Assembly: GCA_017311315.1 (NCBI GenBank)
Contig: CM029670.1
Span: 28,888,949 to 28,952,948, forward strand
Source: Dendrocalamus latiflorus
Taxonomy: Eukaryota > Streptophyta > Magnoliopsida > Poales > Poaceae
Reading direction: 5' to 3'
DNA length: 64,000 bases
Shown: positions 1 through 12,297 of the stretch, in pieces
Layout: each line of letters begins with the position of its first letter
Position numbering within the stretch: position 1 is the stretch's first letter
The notes under the pieces: generated by a model
What the model was told of the DNA's origin: nothing
Database searches by the model: none
The model's input: the letters and a program-made list of their open reading frames with translations, nothing else
Made by a program: the position numbers and the translations under genes

Positions 1-1151
1 CCTCTGGACTCTCCATGCCAAATTGCATGCCATCTCGCGAAGGGAATCAAGATTTTCATTAAACCCTAGAAGGAGGAAATGAAGAACAGGGAGGCTCAAA
101 AATCCAAATATGAAATTAAACGAAGTTTGCTCTTGGGAAACTCGATCAAATGATCTTGAGGCATCATCCCAACATAGAGCAACCCATTTTGGGCCTCCCC
201 AGCAAGAAACAACAAGAAACTCAAAAAATCAAGAAACCACCAAATGAGGAGAAACGAAGAACAGAGAGCACGAACTGAGAGAATCAAACTTCAGATTTTC
301 ATTCATTGAAGCAAAAGGGATACAGAGGTGTACCGATACACATGGACATTAGAACAAGGAAGATTACATGCACATCACTCCAATCTCTCCCTCTCCCCAA
401 GCCAAGAACTCATCTACTCTCTACATTCTTGAAGGAGGAGATGCACTCAAGAAACCATCGAAGGAAGACAACAGAACCTCTGCCCTCTTCCTGCTCTCAA
501 CCACTAAAGATTAAAGCCAAAGCAACTCTCTAAAGCCCATTTTGACTAAAGCAAACCCTAACAACCCCTCACAACAACTTGGAATGCATGGGAAGGCATG
601 CAGCCCCCTCCACCTATTTATAGCGCTTGGCTAACGGGTCTCCACCCCGTTACGTTCGCTAAATCCAACGGAGCCCACTCCCGCTTGTGCAGCCTTGCGA
701 AATCACCGTTTCGCCCCTCCTGCACCTTCCGGGAAGCTTCCGCGCTCCTTGTCGTCCACGACTCGCAACCACATCGAATCTTCGCCGTCTTCGACACATC
801 CGACCGTTCTGACCTCGACACCGCCTGTGTCTAGTCCGGTCACCTCGTGTCTCACCACGACTCCGCCTCGACGTCCTGCAGTCACACAGACAAGAAACAC
901 GTCACATAGCACCGCTCGATACATGAAAGCGTAAATAGCATAAGCACATCATACTTACTCATGACGAAGTCCAAACCTGTCGAATCATCGGAATATGCAA
1001 CCTAATCACATACGACCAAGTTTGACCAAGTCCGACCAAGCCCGTTGCACCACGCAACGGCATGGTCCGACCACACAATCCAGACTCGACTATCCTAAAC
1101 CTTTGTCAATTACTCATCATTCACATGGAGTCACGACCACATGGTCTCTCA
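1..1151 (-). mobile_element. LTR (3' LTR or solo LTR), truncated by window start
   Basis: The sequence is homologous along its length to the right part of the solo LTR at 60024-61818; both share the blocks around the TATA region, the CTTGTGCAGCCTTGCG motif and the terminal GTCAATTACTCATCA segment. It ends in CA at 1151. On the minus strand it carries a good TATA box (CTATAAATAGG, about 612-622), so the promoter points left. What follows 1151 is not a primer-binding site, so this is the outer end of the element. The left part lies outside the window. The superfamily is not established; gypsy is likely from general look. Confidence 0.7.
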
Positions 1152-1264
1152 AGGGCTCCTGCTGGAGTGCAGCCCAGAAAACAGAGTCCTCAAAAGTAGG
1201 GGGAGCCCTCAAATAAAAAGTAGAGGCCCTATTTTGAGGGCTACTGCTGGAGTTGCTCTTATAT
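1152..1264. mobile_element. Probable small MITE-like repeat interrupted by the LTR
   Basis: The segment is bounded by related inverted ends: GGGCTCCTGCTGGAGTGC on the left and GGGCTACTGCTGGAGTTGC on the right, with an internal inverted stretch of 'AGGGCTCC...GGAGCCCT' type. This is the look of a common plant MITE whose outer end reads AAGAGCAACTCCAGCAG. The adjoining LTR seems to have landed in it. No target-site duplication could be fixed. Confidence 0.3.
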
Positions 1265-2279
1265 ATGCGTAGCCAGCATATGCAACTTTAATTAAAATAC
1301 TCCATATGCTTGAGCATTAGTTCACTTAATTACCCTCGATTTGGGGTACTCTTATCACATGTACACTATTTATATTTGGTTGACCGAAGCAATTGCTTGT
1401 TTCAAGTCGATCACTAGTTACGGTCGTCTTAAATTACATTTCTGAGAAAGTTGCATCCTGCCAACCCTTACTTCCCCTGTCAATCTTGTAATCGCACTCT
1501 TGTGCTTTAATTTTGATAACGGTTAATCGCCCTTTGGATGCCTCCCATGTCTTCCATGCACGGAGAGAGAGAGCAAGGGATGGGCAGTGAATGGGAGAGT
1601 GTGTGGGGAAGGCGAGGACCATATGATAAGGTTTAATATTATTTGTGATGAATTATTGTCAATGTGTGTAGAGTAGAAATTTAAATGTGTGAAAAATTTA
1701 GATTTTTAGTCAATAGTTTCTTCCTGGCGATCAGACCGGCCCTGCAGAGCGATCAAATTACCCATACCTGGTGATCAGACTGACTGTTCTGAATTTTCGG
1801 TTGAGAGTTTTGAAATTTAGGAATTTGATCATGGATTAGGTAAATTGGTTCTAGGATAGTGCATTCATGTTGCATGAAGCATGTTTGAGCTAACGTGGGC
1901 CAAATTGTAAAGAACTTATACCTAAAAATAATTTCTTGGTTTTTAGATGTGCAGGGAAGTTTTGAGTCAACTATGGTCAACAATGAGGACCGGGACTACA
2001 CTCATGGAGAAACTAAGGTTTAGAACAGTCAATGATGCTGGGTGAGATGGTTGAGCTCAATGTTTGATCAATCGGTTGCACCAAGTGGTTTGGTTGGTCC
2101 AGGTGAGATGTGGTCCAGTAGCAACTGGAGTGGGAGAGACTTGCCGATGCATAGTAAGGCATTGGTGCACCTACATGTGGCAATCGTTGCGTTGTTTACA
2201 AGGGAAAGAGATGACCAGGTCAAGACGAGGATATTTTGGTAGTTAGCCAAATACCGAAAACTTCGTTGGATCAAAACTG
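1265..2279. other. Intergenic, no gene recognised
   Basis: AT-rich anonymous sequence. The short ORFs here have no recognisable domain. I see no repeat ends. Confidence 0.5.
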
Positions 2280-2284
2280 CGACG

Positions 2285-2960
2285 CTGTTGTCCTTCTTAT
2301 GGAGTGTATGTGAAATCTTTTTCCTCAAGTAGCAATATAATTAACTCTGTTCATCTCTTATAAAGTTTTTTTTGTCTTGGTTGATTTGCTCTCGTTCTTG
2401 CTGGTTCTTCACCTCTTCTCTCCCCTTCTTGATCTTGCTGCATGCCAAGTATGTGTAGGTGATGAAGATGACTCATGCAAATCAAATACTATCCATCTAG
2501 ACAATGTGGTTTGCAATATTTCTATATTGCTTGGTTTTTGCTTGATTTAGAGTCCTTTTTGAGGAATCTTGTCCGAGGTTTTTTGACTTCGATTCGTTAG
2601 GTGGTCTTCCTTATTGTGACATGTGATACTATATTTAGAACCATCTTTTCTGTTTTTAAACCACCAGCAAATTGTTTATCAAGTTTTTGAGATTTGCCCT
2701 ATTTTGGTGCAATTCTACATGTTTTGAAGAAATGTTGAAACTTTAGCCCATATCCATACGACCTTTAGATAGAATAGGGTTTTGAAACTCTCAGTAAGGT
2801 GTATGCAAAGTTCTACTTCATTTGATTTTGGATTTTAAAGTTTACACTAAATGTGATTTTGGATTGAACTGTCTACTTAATTTGACTGGTTCTCTCCAGA
2901 GTGCAGTTACAAGGGGAGGCTAACCAACTTGCTTGATAGATCAGCTTAAACTAAGGATAA
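2285..2960. repeat. Dispersed repeat, copy 1
   Basis: Similar over several hundred bases to 19020-19700: shared order of 'AAATCTTT(T)TCCTCAA(A)TAGCAATAT', a TGGTTGATTT(A/G)CTC block, 'CTTGATCTTG(C/T)TG(C/G)ATGCCAA' and later blocks. The divergence is substantial. It may be internal, non-coding sequence of an LTR retrotransposon, but no ends were found. Confidence 0.45.
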
Positions 2961-3640
2961 ATTAGTCCTGCAGCCATGCTAGATTGCGACTTGGGTTTCC
3001 CCGTACATATGCATTCGATCGTCCTGTGGTTGATAGGATATGTGGAATTTGAGGGCATTGACCTCAAGTCAAGCAAAACAAGAGGTTCTTGTTTCACACC
3101 CCATGTCTTTCCCACATAAGACGGCAGAATTTATTGTTCTGCCGGACGTTTCTTGGAAGGGTCAAATACACGGATAATCTATTTTAACAGCAAAGATATA
3201 TACACACAAATATACACATACATGTACATATTATTTGTGTGTTTTTCAGGAAGATAAAATTACTTCTAGTTAGTTCAGAGAGAGTGATTGACTAAATTCA
3301 ACTTGCGCGCCAGTGGTAACGTGTTTGATGTTCGGTTTCCAACTTGCGATCGTTCAGCTGCTTATAAATAATAATACTAGTACATCCATTTTTCATTTAT
3401 TTTATAAGGAGAAGGTACGTACGTAGGTAATTAGGTGGTGCATCCTCGTCTCCTAAGGCGAAACACGTACGGTTCCAATGGTTTAAGAGAGGTAAACACG
3501 TACAGGCTGCCTTAATTAGTTGAACATCGTCGAAAGAGACGAGGGAGAGCCTCCGACCGACCACGTCTGTTGACTTGTCAGCCGATTCATTAATGAAACT
3601 AATAAGGTGGTATGGTATAGCTCAAAAGAATAATAGATCT
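2961..3640. other. Intergenic, no gene recognised
   Basis: There are no convincing coding regions or element ends. A stretch near 3180-3240 is rich in short TA/CA repeats. Confidence 0.5.
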
Positions 3641-3765
3641 GCTACCGAGCCGAGCCGAAACAGACTTTTCAGGTTGAAGCCCAAGCTCGACCCGAATATC
3701 ACTTCGGGCTAAAATATGAGGCCCGAGCCCAGCCCGAACAGGCCCACAATGGGTACACCATGTGC
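3641..3765. repeat. Truncated GAGCC-rich repeat fragment
   Basis: Contains 'CGAGCCGAGCCGAAAC', 'AAGCCCAAGCTCGACCCG' and 'AGGCCCGAGCCCAGCCCG', the composition seen in hAT elements of the GAGCCGAG type. It stands directly left of the complete hAT element at 3792 and has no matching terminal inverted repeats of its own, so it is probably an older remnant. Confidence 0.35.
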
Positions 3766-3791
3766 CAAGTATACACGTATGCACGTAGCCG

Positions 3792-5101
3792 TAGGGGTGG
3801 CAACGAGCCGAGCCGAGCCCAGCCCGGCTCGGCTCGTGAAAGCTTGGTGGAATGGAGGCTCGGTTCGGCTCAGTTTGGTTAGGGTATCAAGCTTTTTTGT
3901 GGGCTCGGTTCGGCTCGTGATGCGGCTCGAGCCAGTTCGAGCCGGCTCGCGAGCCAACAACCACCGAGGGGAGGGGAACCGACGGCAAGAAGACGAAGGC
4001 ACGGCAAGAAGATGAAGGCACGGCAACCCCACCGCAAGCAAGCGACCACCACCACCAGCCACAAACCCTAACCCTTCTCGCAATCACCAGTAAAGGTAAA
4101 GCCCACAAATCACCATCCATGTACTACATTCATCCATTATAGCCAACATTGAACTAGAAACCATAAGCATGAAGCATCCATCCTCAGTAGAACACATGGA
4201 ACCAATCCAAGCATATCACCAGAGGTAGAAGAGGGGAGAAGAGGCTTACCGAATACCGACGAGGATGGCGGCTGCGTGCGACCGTCGGGCGCCGGCCGAG
4301 CTCCCAGCTACCACCGGCATAGCCACACCTCCAACCACCACCGTGTACTCCCCGGCGTACGGGCGGCGCCTAGCACCTCGAGCAAACCATTAGAGCAACC
4401 CAAAAATAGCAAACTAAAACCGATAGATCGGGGTAGGATATGGGGAAAAAGCACCAGATCGGCCGGATCTGGCCATAGCTCACCGGGCAGCGCCGAGCGG
4501 CAAGGAGGGAGCAGCCGGGTCGTGGCTCACCAAGCAGTGCCGACGGGCAAGGAGGCGCAGGAGAGGGGGAAGTCCGGGAAGGAGAGAGAGAGGGCCGAGC
4601 GTAGCTACGTAGGGGAGCGCGGAGGCCGGAAACCGGAGTAGAGGCCGGCGCGGAGGAACCGAAGAGAGGCGTCGGCCGGGGCAAGGAAATAGGGAGAGGG
4701 AGGGGGCGCCGGGCGCGTGAGTGGAGAGACCGAGAGGGAGAGAGAGAGAGCCGAGTGGGGGAGGCTGGGAGGGGGAGGGGGCGCCGGCCGCCGGGCGCGT
4801 GAGTGAGAGACCGAGAAGATGAGGAGGGCGAGGGCAGGACCGTAGGACGGCAGGAGGCATCGCTGCCCTCGGGGCGTCGGGGGTCGGGGCATTTGGGCGG
4901 TCGGTCGATCGGGCCACGGCCCATCGGGCAGTTGGGCCAAGCCAAGCTGGCTCGCGAGCTGGCTCGGGCTTGGCTCGTTTAGATCCCGAGCTTTTTTACT
5001 GGCTCGGCTCGGCTCGTTTCATTCACGAGTCGAGCCAAGCCTTCACGAGCTCGAGCCGAACCCGAGCTGGCTCACGAGCCCGAGCTTTTTTGCCAGCCCT
5101 A
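3792..5101. mobile_element. Non-autonomous hAT element with GC-rich cargo, 1310 bp
   Basis: Terminal inverted repeats TAGGGGTGGCAA and TTGCCAGCCCTA are flanked by a perfect 8-bp duplication, CGTAGCCG, at 3784-3791 and 5102-5109; an 8-bp TSD is diagnostic of hAT. Subterminal regions are dense in GAGCCGAGC/GGCTCGG motifs. The family is shared with the ~517-bp elements at 28439 and 41788. Unlike those, this copy contains an extra internal segment (about 3960-4900) that is very GC-rich and purine-strand biased with GAGAG tracts. The overlapping ORFs in it on both strands look like compositional artefacts. The cargo could be a captured gene promoter or first exon; its source is not recognised. Confidence 0.88.
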
Positions 5102-5109
5102 CGTAGCCG

Positions 5110-5852
5110 TGCTCCATGGGCAGCTCTAAACCCATTTTTTCTCCAAGCGCATAGCAGAATGAAGCCAAAGTTTTGCAACCAAGTCCCATCCAACACAAGT
5201 CGTGCTCTAGGTATTGAAAGATCAAGAGATTACATGCAGAAACGTAAAGGGGTGAAGAGACACCCGATTTTTACACCAAGGTCTCGGTAATTTGGCGATC
5301 TCCCCTACTCCTTGTTAGAGCACTCTCATAGGAGTATCGCTCCTACTTGAATCCGTGCAAGGATTACACGCCAACTTGGCGATTACCCTTTCTTTTCTCT
5401 CCCCTCCCATGCTTTGGCCATGCCAACTTGACTTCGCTGTGTGTGCCGCACTGCCCCGTGCCCGACCCCCCCTTCCTCTCTTGGTCTTGCACTAGGCGTC
5501 GACCAACCCGCGCCGCTTGCACCGTGCCATGTGCGCACGCACGTGCACCCTAGCCCATGTAGCCCCTGCCCCGCCACGTGTGCCTGCCTTCATTGACCGC
5601 ATCGTCAATTGCGCCATGCGCGCTGCAATTGCTCGTCGCATCGCAATTGTCACCACATGTCACTTCGGCCCCATTAGGTGACAGCATCAACAAGATGGCC
5701 GTGGCCTGGTCGCCACCTAGAAGAAAATATGGGTGCCGCAACACCGCTGCAACGGACAGATGCTATTGGCCTCATTCCGAGATGAGCTTCTTGGCTAGGT
5801 CCCACCCTCTCCCGAAGTCCAGGTCCAGTGTCTGCAAGTTTGGTTTCCGTCG
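5110..5852. other. Intergenic, no gene recognised
   Basis: Mixed composition. ORFs at 5347-5900 lack recognisable motifs, and no transposon ends were seen before the copia LTR at 5853. Confidence 0.45.
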
Positions 5853-6307
5853 TGTTGGCCCAAGGATGGATCAAAACGCACGCTCATGGTGGTCGTAACA
5901 CACACAAACACTTTTCAATCAATTGAAGACTCGAGAGTTTTAGCGCGTGTAATACTATTTCAGCTGTTCCATTTTCTATTGTATTTATAGTCTTAGTTTA
6001 CACACAAAATAGACTAACAAAAATGCCCGAGTCTTCCGGCCATGATCCGCACGACTTGCACTCTGCACACTACCCAAACGACTCGCTCCACTAACCAACC
6101 CACTCAACTTAGTGGACGAACCAGTATGTGCAGACACACTGCTACTTGACCAGAGTCCTGCTTCGAGTCCTTCAACAAGTCCTACTTTGTGTCCTTCGAC
6201 CATACCTATTCGACCACAGTTGCTTGACCACACCACCGATTACGGCTGCTAGACCATGCCTACTCCACCACGCTACTTCAATCGCTTTACCGACCATGGC
6301 TTATCGA
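5853..6307 (-). mobile_element. Copia LTR, left half (split by insertion)
   Basis: Homologous to the start of the intact LTRs at 15077 and 17182: TGTTGGCCCAAGG, then the 'CACACACAAACAC' and 'GACTAACAAAAATGCCCGAGTCTT' blocks. It breaks off after ATCGA at 6303-6307 and resumes at 11684, where the next expected bases of the LTR (CCACATCTTCGACC) are found. Orientation is inferred from the related complete element at 15077-18163, whose gag is on the minus strand. Confidence 0.8.
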
Positions 6308-7265
6308 TGTAACATCCTAAAATTCGGATCTTCAGAAAGATGGAAGTTTTAAAACTTTTTCTTGCATTTTGCTGGCATTCGAATTTATTTTGAATATTGA
6401 AAATCTTTTTGATTTTGTGACACATAAATTAATATACTAAGAAGTAAGATCAAGAGTAAAAATAATATTGATGTTAAATAAGAATAATGGACAATCCAAG
6501 GATCTGTACACAAATTAAAAATTAAAGTATAAAATAATGGAAATAAAAATTTGAAATCCAATTTATTTAAATAAAAGAGAAGCAGTGACCAAAGGAGTGT
6601 TAAAAAAACTCACATTTTAATTGGTTAAAAATTTAAATTTAAATTTTATGCAAGAACTGAAATCACTAATCTTGAATGTGAACTCAAAATTTAATTTAAA
6701 TTTACAGATTTTCTTAAGCCTTTGTTTTGTCATTCTTTTCCCTCTTTCTCATTCTTACACGTGGACCCCTTTTCTCTCTTTTCTCTACCCTCTTACTCCT
6801 TTCCCCCCTGCCAGTGGGCTCCCGTCCTTTCTTTGTTGCTAGGACCGACGCCTCCCCCTCTCTCTTCTCCCTCATCCTCTCTGCCTTCTTCCCCGTATGC
6901 CTCAGTCAAAGTCGAGGACCATTGCTGCTGCTCGCGTCATCTCGGTTCCGCGCTAACTGCTCCCATCACCGCGCGTCGCTGCTCTCACTGCTCAGCCGTC
7001 ACGCCCGTGCGTCACCGACCTCTGTGCGCGCACGTCGCCCGCGTCTCCCGTCGTTCCATCGCATCCCCATCACGCGCCAGCAACCGCTTCCACCAGCCAC
7101 GCTCTCCCATCCGCCTGCTTCCGTCCTCGCCATCGCATCGTGCACGTCGCCGCGCCCAGCCTCGTCGCGCGAATCCCGGCTGTGCGTCACCCACATCGAA
7201 CAGCGCCCGAGGCAACTGCCGCCATGGCCGTCAGAGCTTCCACGTCGCCCGGTCGGCTCGGGGAC

Positions 7266-7271
7266 TATAAA
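7266..7271 (+). promoter_or_regulatory. TATA box of the long LTR
   Basis: TATAAA within GGGACTATAAAGGTACG, just before the GC-rich leader; this is the expected place for the U3/R promoter of a gypsy LTR. Inferred from position only. Confidence 0.5.
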
Positions 7272-7891
7272 GGTACGAGAGCGCCTCCAACCGCCTCGCC
7301 ACATCCCCCTCTGCTTCCCACCGCAAGGAATTAGCCATTGGTGCCCCCACAAGCTCGCCGGTCGTCGCCTCTTCTCCAACTCCGGCGAACCCACGATCTG
7401 CCAACCTAGACCATCTCGGGCAAATTCGGCGTGGTTGGAGCGTCACCTCAGCGCCCCAAACCTCCTCCAACCGCCGGCGGAGCACTTCGTCGCCCGACCC
7501 CTTCCCTCCACGGCGACCTCCCCACTCCGCCGCCCGTGCACGTCGCCAGCATGCCTCGGTACCTCCCCGGCCAAGCCGCCGCCATGGGTGAGTGCCTCCC
7601 GACCTCCTGCTGCTCCTGCGCCGGTCAAATCGCCTCCCCTCCGCCACAGCGCCGCCGCCCCCTTTCCGCCCTCGTCGCCGGCCGCTCTCAGCGCCGCCGA
7701 CCTCCCCTAGCGCCACCCCGAGCCGCGGCACCTTCCCCATCAGGCTCCCCACCTCCGGAGGAACGCATTTTCCCGGTTGCCCTAGCCTTCCCGGCCGCCG
7801 GCGAAGCCAGCCCGAGCACCGCCGGCATTGCTCTGTTTCGAGCCGATCCCGTGCGCACACCTTTTAACTAACCTCGCTACTTTTCATTCGC

Positions 7892-7976
7892 ATGAGGGCG
7901 ACAGCCCAGCTGGCTAGCCGCGCGTGCCCGAAAGCACACTGGCCTGAGGTCTGCGGTTCGAATACAGAGGGCTGCA
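7892..7976 (+). other. tRNA-like segment with B-box-like motif inside the LTR
   Basis: Contains AGCCCAGCTGGCTAGC followed about 45 bases later by GCGGTTCGAATAC, close to the RNA polymerase III B box GGTTCGANNCC, then a pyrimidine tract. No complete cloverleaf is evident, so it is not a functional tRNA gene. It could be an old SINE head or a structured part of the LTR leader. Confidence 0.3.
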
Positions 7977-10539
7977 CCTTTTCTTCTTCTTTTATTTTTG
8001 ATTTTTCTTAACCCATTTTAATCAAGGATAAATTGTGGATAATTTAGAAAAGCCAATAAATTTTATTAAAATGTAAATAACATTATTTAGGACTTAATAT
8101 TAAGTTAATAATCATCTAGGAATAATTAATGTGCCTCTATTATTTATTCTAAATCTGAAAATTTAAGATGGTTCTTTTGTATAAATGTCTAAATATCACA
8201 AGAACCTTAATTAAAAGAAAATAATTAGAGGAATGTGGAGGATATGTATGCAGTCCATTAGTAAACATATTAGTAAATATTTTGCATTCACCTTGAACCC
8301 TATTAGAAATGTAGACATCATCATTGCTATACCACCGATCATAAAATCTTAAATGACAGCCTTAAATAAGTTACGATGATGAAGTGTAATCCTATGTAAC
8401 ATGCTTCATCGGCCATAAATAAGTTAAGATTAACGTACGACAAATGCTAAGGGATAAAATATCACTACCAGAAAAATTCCACAGCACCTCCAGATCATAA
8501 GGTCACATAAAATGCTACATATCAAATTACTAGTAATATGAGTTAATCCAATAAGATAAAATTTGTATACATCGTGTATATAGTATAAGTCCGGAATATT
8601 AGCGCTCGACAAAATAATACCCAACTAGATTTGTACACCAACTCATAGATCTAAACTAACTCATGGAACTTCCTTGATAAATACAAAAATAATAAAAGGG
8701 ATTATTAATAAAAAGATCGAGTCATCGTATCCTATCACCGACCTTGCCTCAAACCACCCAAACCACCCATTAACTCGTAATAAAGCTAAATCGAGTTTAT
8801 TTGGATTTTATTTGGATCTTTTGAGTTATTTGCCTTTATTTGTATTCAGTCATCTAGCACGTAATTTAGAAAGTGGAGTTCTGAAGAGTCAAGGGATCGA
8901 GCGAGATCAAGAGCAAAATGAAGATAAAGACCAGAAGTTCAAGAGAAAGCATTGTGTGAGCTCAAGACCGCGGTAAACCGCACCAGGTGAGTCAATACTT
9001 TGATCATGTTGAACCTACACTTTCTGCAAATTATTTTTGTTTAAATTATGAAATTGCATGTTGTTATTTTATATACAAATACATGTTTAATTTACGATTC
9101 TAGTTATCCCATTGTGTACCTTGATTAATATTACCCCTCCTTTGGAATATTTGAAATTGTGAACCTTGTCGCCCTAGCAAAAATTATAATAGTAACCTTT
9201 CGAAAATAAGTCTGTAATTATATGCCATGCTTAGTGTTGCTTAGATACTCATGGGTGCGAGAACCCTCAAGCATTACTTTTAATCATGAGAAAATTTGGT
9301 TGGGCAGTCATGGTGGTAATGACTGGTATATGTTGGATATGATTATTTTATATTCCCAAAAACCTCAAATTGCTTAATTATCTGGGCGGATGGTTCGAGG
9401 GTGTGTGTGTATGTGGTGCAGTGGAAGCACAAAGTGGGTAGTGGTAGAACCGCCCAGATACCACTAAGAACTGAATCTTGTCATGACCTCCTATGTAAAA
9501 CAGTGCAACCACAAGTCTGTAAAGTACAACTTGGCTAAGTAAATTTATCGAAACCCCCGGACTCATCTCACTGGGAGTGGATGGAAGTGTATACGCAAGG
9601 GCAAGGGGAGGCCTAAAGGGACACCGAGTGGAGGGTGAAGTTTTCCAGTCGTGCTAGCACTGCGGGGAGTGGAGCCTGGGCTGCGCTAGTATCCGTGGCG
9701 AACATCCCGTGCATAGATGGGACCCACCGCAAGTGGGCAGTTTCCCATAAGGTGAGATGACAAAAGGGACTAGATATTTTGAACAGTCACTGTGATGATC
9801 TGCTCAACCACATGACTAAGGAATCGTGTGGGGCAACGAGTTGATTGTCTCTTGTGGTGAAAGTGTACAAACTCTGCAGAATCAAAACTATTCAAATAGC
9901 CGTGCCCACGGTCAAGGGCGGACATGGGAACTTAACCAGATATAGTTCTATTTCAAAAACTTTGTGGGTGGGAATGGAAAAGTGGAAGGGCAGTGGAAAG
10001 CCCTGGTTTGAATTGTCCTGAGTGTCATCCCAGTGGTAAATTAAGCGGCTATAACGTTGAAAGAGGCTATATGGTGCAGATGCCATGTAACGGTGGATGG
10101 AATCTGGATCGCTATTATTAATGCATTTCCTTACACATTATGTTTTTGTTCAAAACTACTAGGTCTCAGGGAATTTTTATGTATCATATTTCAAAAGTAA
10201 ATTGTTTTCTCTTCTCACAAAATCAAATATATGGGGAAATAAATAGAGTCGAGAGTAAAGGAGATGGATGTTTGTAGTAAACACATAAAGATATTGGTGG
10301 ATTCATGTCGATCATAATTAGGAAACGATAGTGTGGATTCTGGGAGAAATAAATTGTGGAGCCTAAATGAATATATAGACTAGATAGGTGATTTAAATGA
10401 TTTTTGGAGAATTAGGTAGCGCAAAGGTAGTTGTTGGATTAATTATTGGGAGTTGTTGGCGACTATGGAATTAATAGGCTCTAGTCAAATAATGGATGGA
10501 TGAATTGGATTTTTAGGCACTTGGAGGTATGATAACAGT

Positions 10540-11175
10540 TATTGGAGTATAAACTTGATCAATGATATTCTTGGTGGATGAATACTAGTGAATCGTAAAC
10601 CTGATTAATGATATTCTTGGTGGATGAATACTAGTCAATCGTAGACTTGATCAATGATATTTTGGTGGAGATATACTGATGAGTTAGTTTGGGATAGATA
10701 ATGGGAAAATAAGGTAGATTATTGGAAGAGCAAACTATGGTTGTGGATCAATAACAAAAGGATCGGATTTTTAGGAATTTGGAATACCAAAGATATTGGT
10801 GGAATGTATAATCGATGATATTCGCTGTTTGGAGTTTTAGACAGCGCTCAATATAGAAAGTGTGTTCGGTGGATTAATTAAATGATATTAGATAAATGAT
10901 GTCACTAGCATGTTTGGAGTTTTAGGCAGTAATTGATCGGTAGATTATATAAATTATGATACTCGCTGTTTGGGGATTTAGGTAGCAATTGATTAGTGGA
11001 TTGTATAATTGATGTTATCCGCTGTTTTGAGTTTTAGACAGCAATCAATATAGAAAATGTATGATCGGTGGATTAGTTAAATGATGTCACTCGCTATTTG
11101 GAGTCTTAGACAACAATCAGTAAGGAAAGTGTGTCTTTGGTGGATTAAGTCAATTATGGCAATCGCCGTGTGGAG
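10540..11175 (+). repeat. Degenerate tandem repeats in the LTR
   Basis: Two arrays. Around 10550-10670, near-identical units read 'TGATCAATGATATTCTTGGTGGATGAATACTAGT' in about three copies. Around 10800-11170, units carry 'CGCTGTTTGGAGTTTTAGACAGC' and 'GTGGATTA(A/G)TTAAATGAT' in about five degenerate copies. This expansion helps explain the unusual LTR length. (Units are described here only by their conserved words.). Confidence 0.6.
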
Positions 11176-11683
11176 TTTAGGTAGAATTAGCAACACTATG
11201 ATTTAATAATAATAATGATACCAAAAGCGATTTTTGGCAAATAAAATAACCCGAGCCTCTCCTTTGATAAGCCATGCATACTATTTAATTGCATCCTGTG
11301 TGTTGGCTCGCGGGCACGGTGGTTTGTGCTCATATTCGCTTTCCCCCCAATCCAGAATCAGGAATCAAATCACTACGCTTCAGCAATACTTTTGCATCAT
11401 GATGGCGAAGAAGATGAAGATGTCAAGAACTAGGTCGCGACCCTCCAGTTGGCTGCCTGTGGGCATGTCCTGAAGGTCCCACCTGTGTGCTCGTTCTTCC
11501 GCTACTGCAATTTATTGATTTCGGCCTAATCGGCCCATGAGTAAGTCTACTATTATATTTACGCTTTCGTATGATATGTACTTTGATATTCAGAACTGTA
11601 ATCTGTGAGCACTATCTACTGATCCAGGGAATAGTGCGGTGGAATGACAGAGGAATCTGGATTGTAAAATCTGGGCTCCGACA

Positions 11684-12131
11684 ATCGACCACATCTTCGA
11701 CCATGGCTTCATCGGCCGCTTCACTGACCACGGCTTATCGACCAGCATCTCTGGTAGTACTACTCACACAAACAGTACTATCGGTCTTCGAGCACCGACT
11801 AGGATACTATAGCTTACGAGTACCGATCGTTGACCACTATGCAGCTATGACTACTGTAGCTACGACCACTATAACTACGACTAGTTTACTGTAGCTACGG
11901 CCGGTTCACTCTAACTTATGACTACCGTAGCACTCAGACTCATCGACAGCTACAATACTTGAACACACCGACTAACACACGACTACAGAGTGCTCGAACA
12001 CACTAAGCACTCGACATGACTACACAGTACTCGAACTCACCGAGTAGTTGACACACAATGACACAGTACTCGAATACACCAAGTACTCGACACTAACTGC
12101 TACAACAACACAACAAGATTAGTTCCAATAG
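11684..12131 (-). mobile_element. Copia LTR, right half (split by insertion)
   Basis: Continues the LTR broken at 6307 and matches the intact copies through repeated 'ACTCGA(A)CACACC(G/A)AGTACTCGACAC' blocks, ending in ACAACAAGATTAGTTCCAATA, against CCAACA in the intact copies. Together with 5853-6307 it makes an LTR of about 0.9 kb. No internal region follows, so this is itself a solo LTR or a remnant. I found no matching TSD outside the two halves. Confidence 0.78.
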
Positions 12132-12297
12132 TTGTGTGGTCTCCTACCACATGTTGAGGCTATAGCCAGCAGCCTTGAGCTTTGTGTTGAAGTTCTTCGA
12201 GGAGTTCCGCACTTGGAGCCCTGGGCCCCTCCTAGACAACGTCGCCTTGAGGCCCAGGACCACCCTTTAGGGTCTTACTTCATTGATACCCAGATCA

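Larger units (their letters stand above)
6308..11683 (+). mobile_element. Very long solo LTR (Ty3/gypsy type), 5376 bp
   Basis: Begins TGTAACATCC, ends CTCCGACA, and is flanked by a perfect 5-bp duplication ATCGA (6303-6307 and 11684-11688). The flanking copia LTR is continuous across it. The first part is not repeated at the end, so it is a single LTR and not a whole element, and no gag or pol is present. Its plan is AT-rich start, TATA box (7266), GC-rich leader (about 6900-7870), then a long AT-rich tail. From memory this resembles long-LTR gypsy families of grasses of the RETROSAT2/RIRE kind. The ORFs within 6700-7870 are GC-rich leader sequence and not genes. Confidence 0.82.

Noticed and set aside
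4276..4945. ORFs of 100-190 codons on both strands
   Set aside because: They fall in the GC-rich cargo of the hAT element and are low-complexity Arg/Pro/Ser sequence without motifs.
6722..7871. Several long overlapping ORFs (up to 327 codons) on both strands
   Set aside because: All lie in the GC-rich leader of the solo LTR, are Pro/Arg/Ser/Ala rich in every frame and show no domain; composition explains them.
7892..7976. Functional tRNA gene
   Set aside because: Only a B-box-like word is present; no acceptor stem or anticodon arm could be paired.
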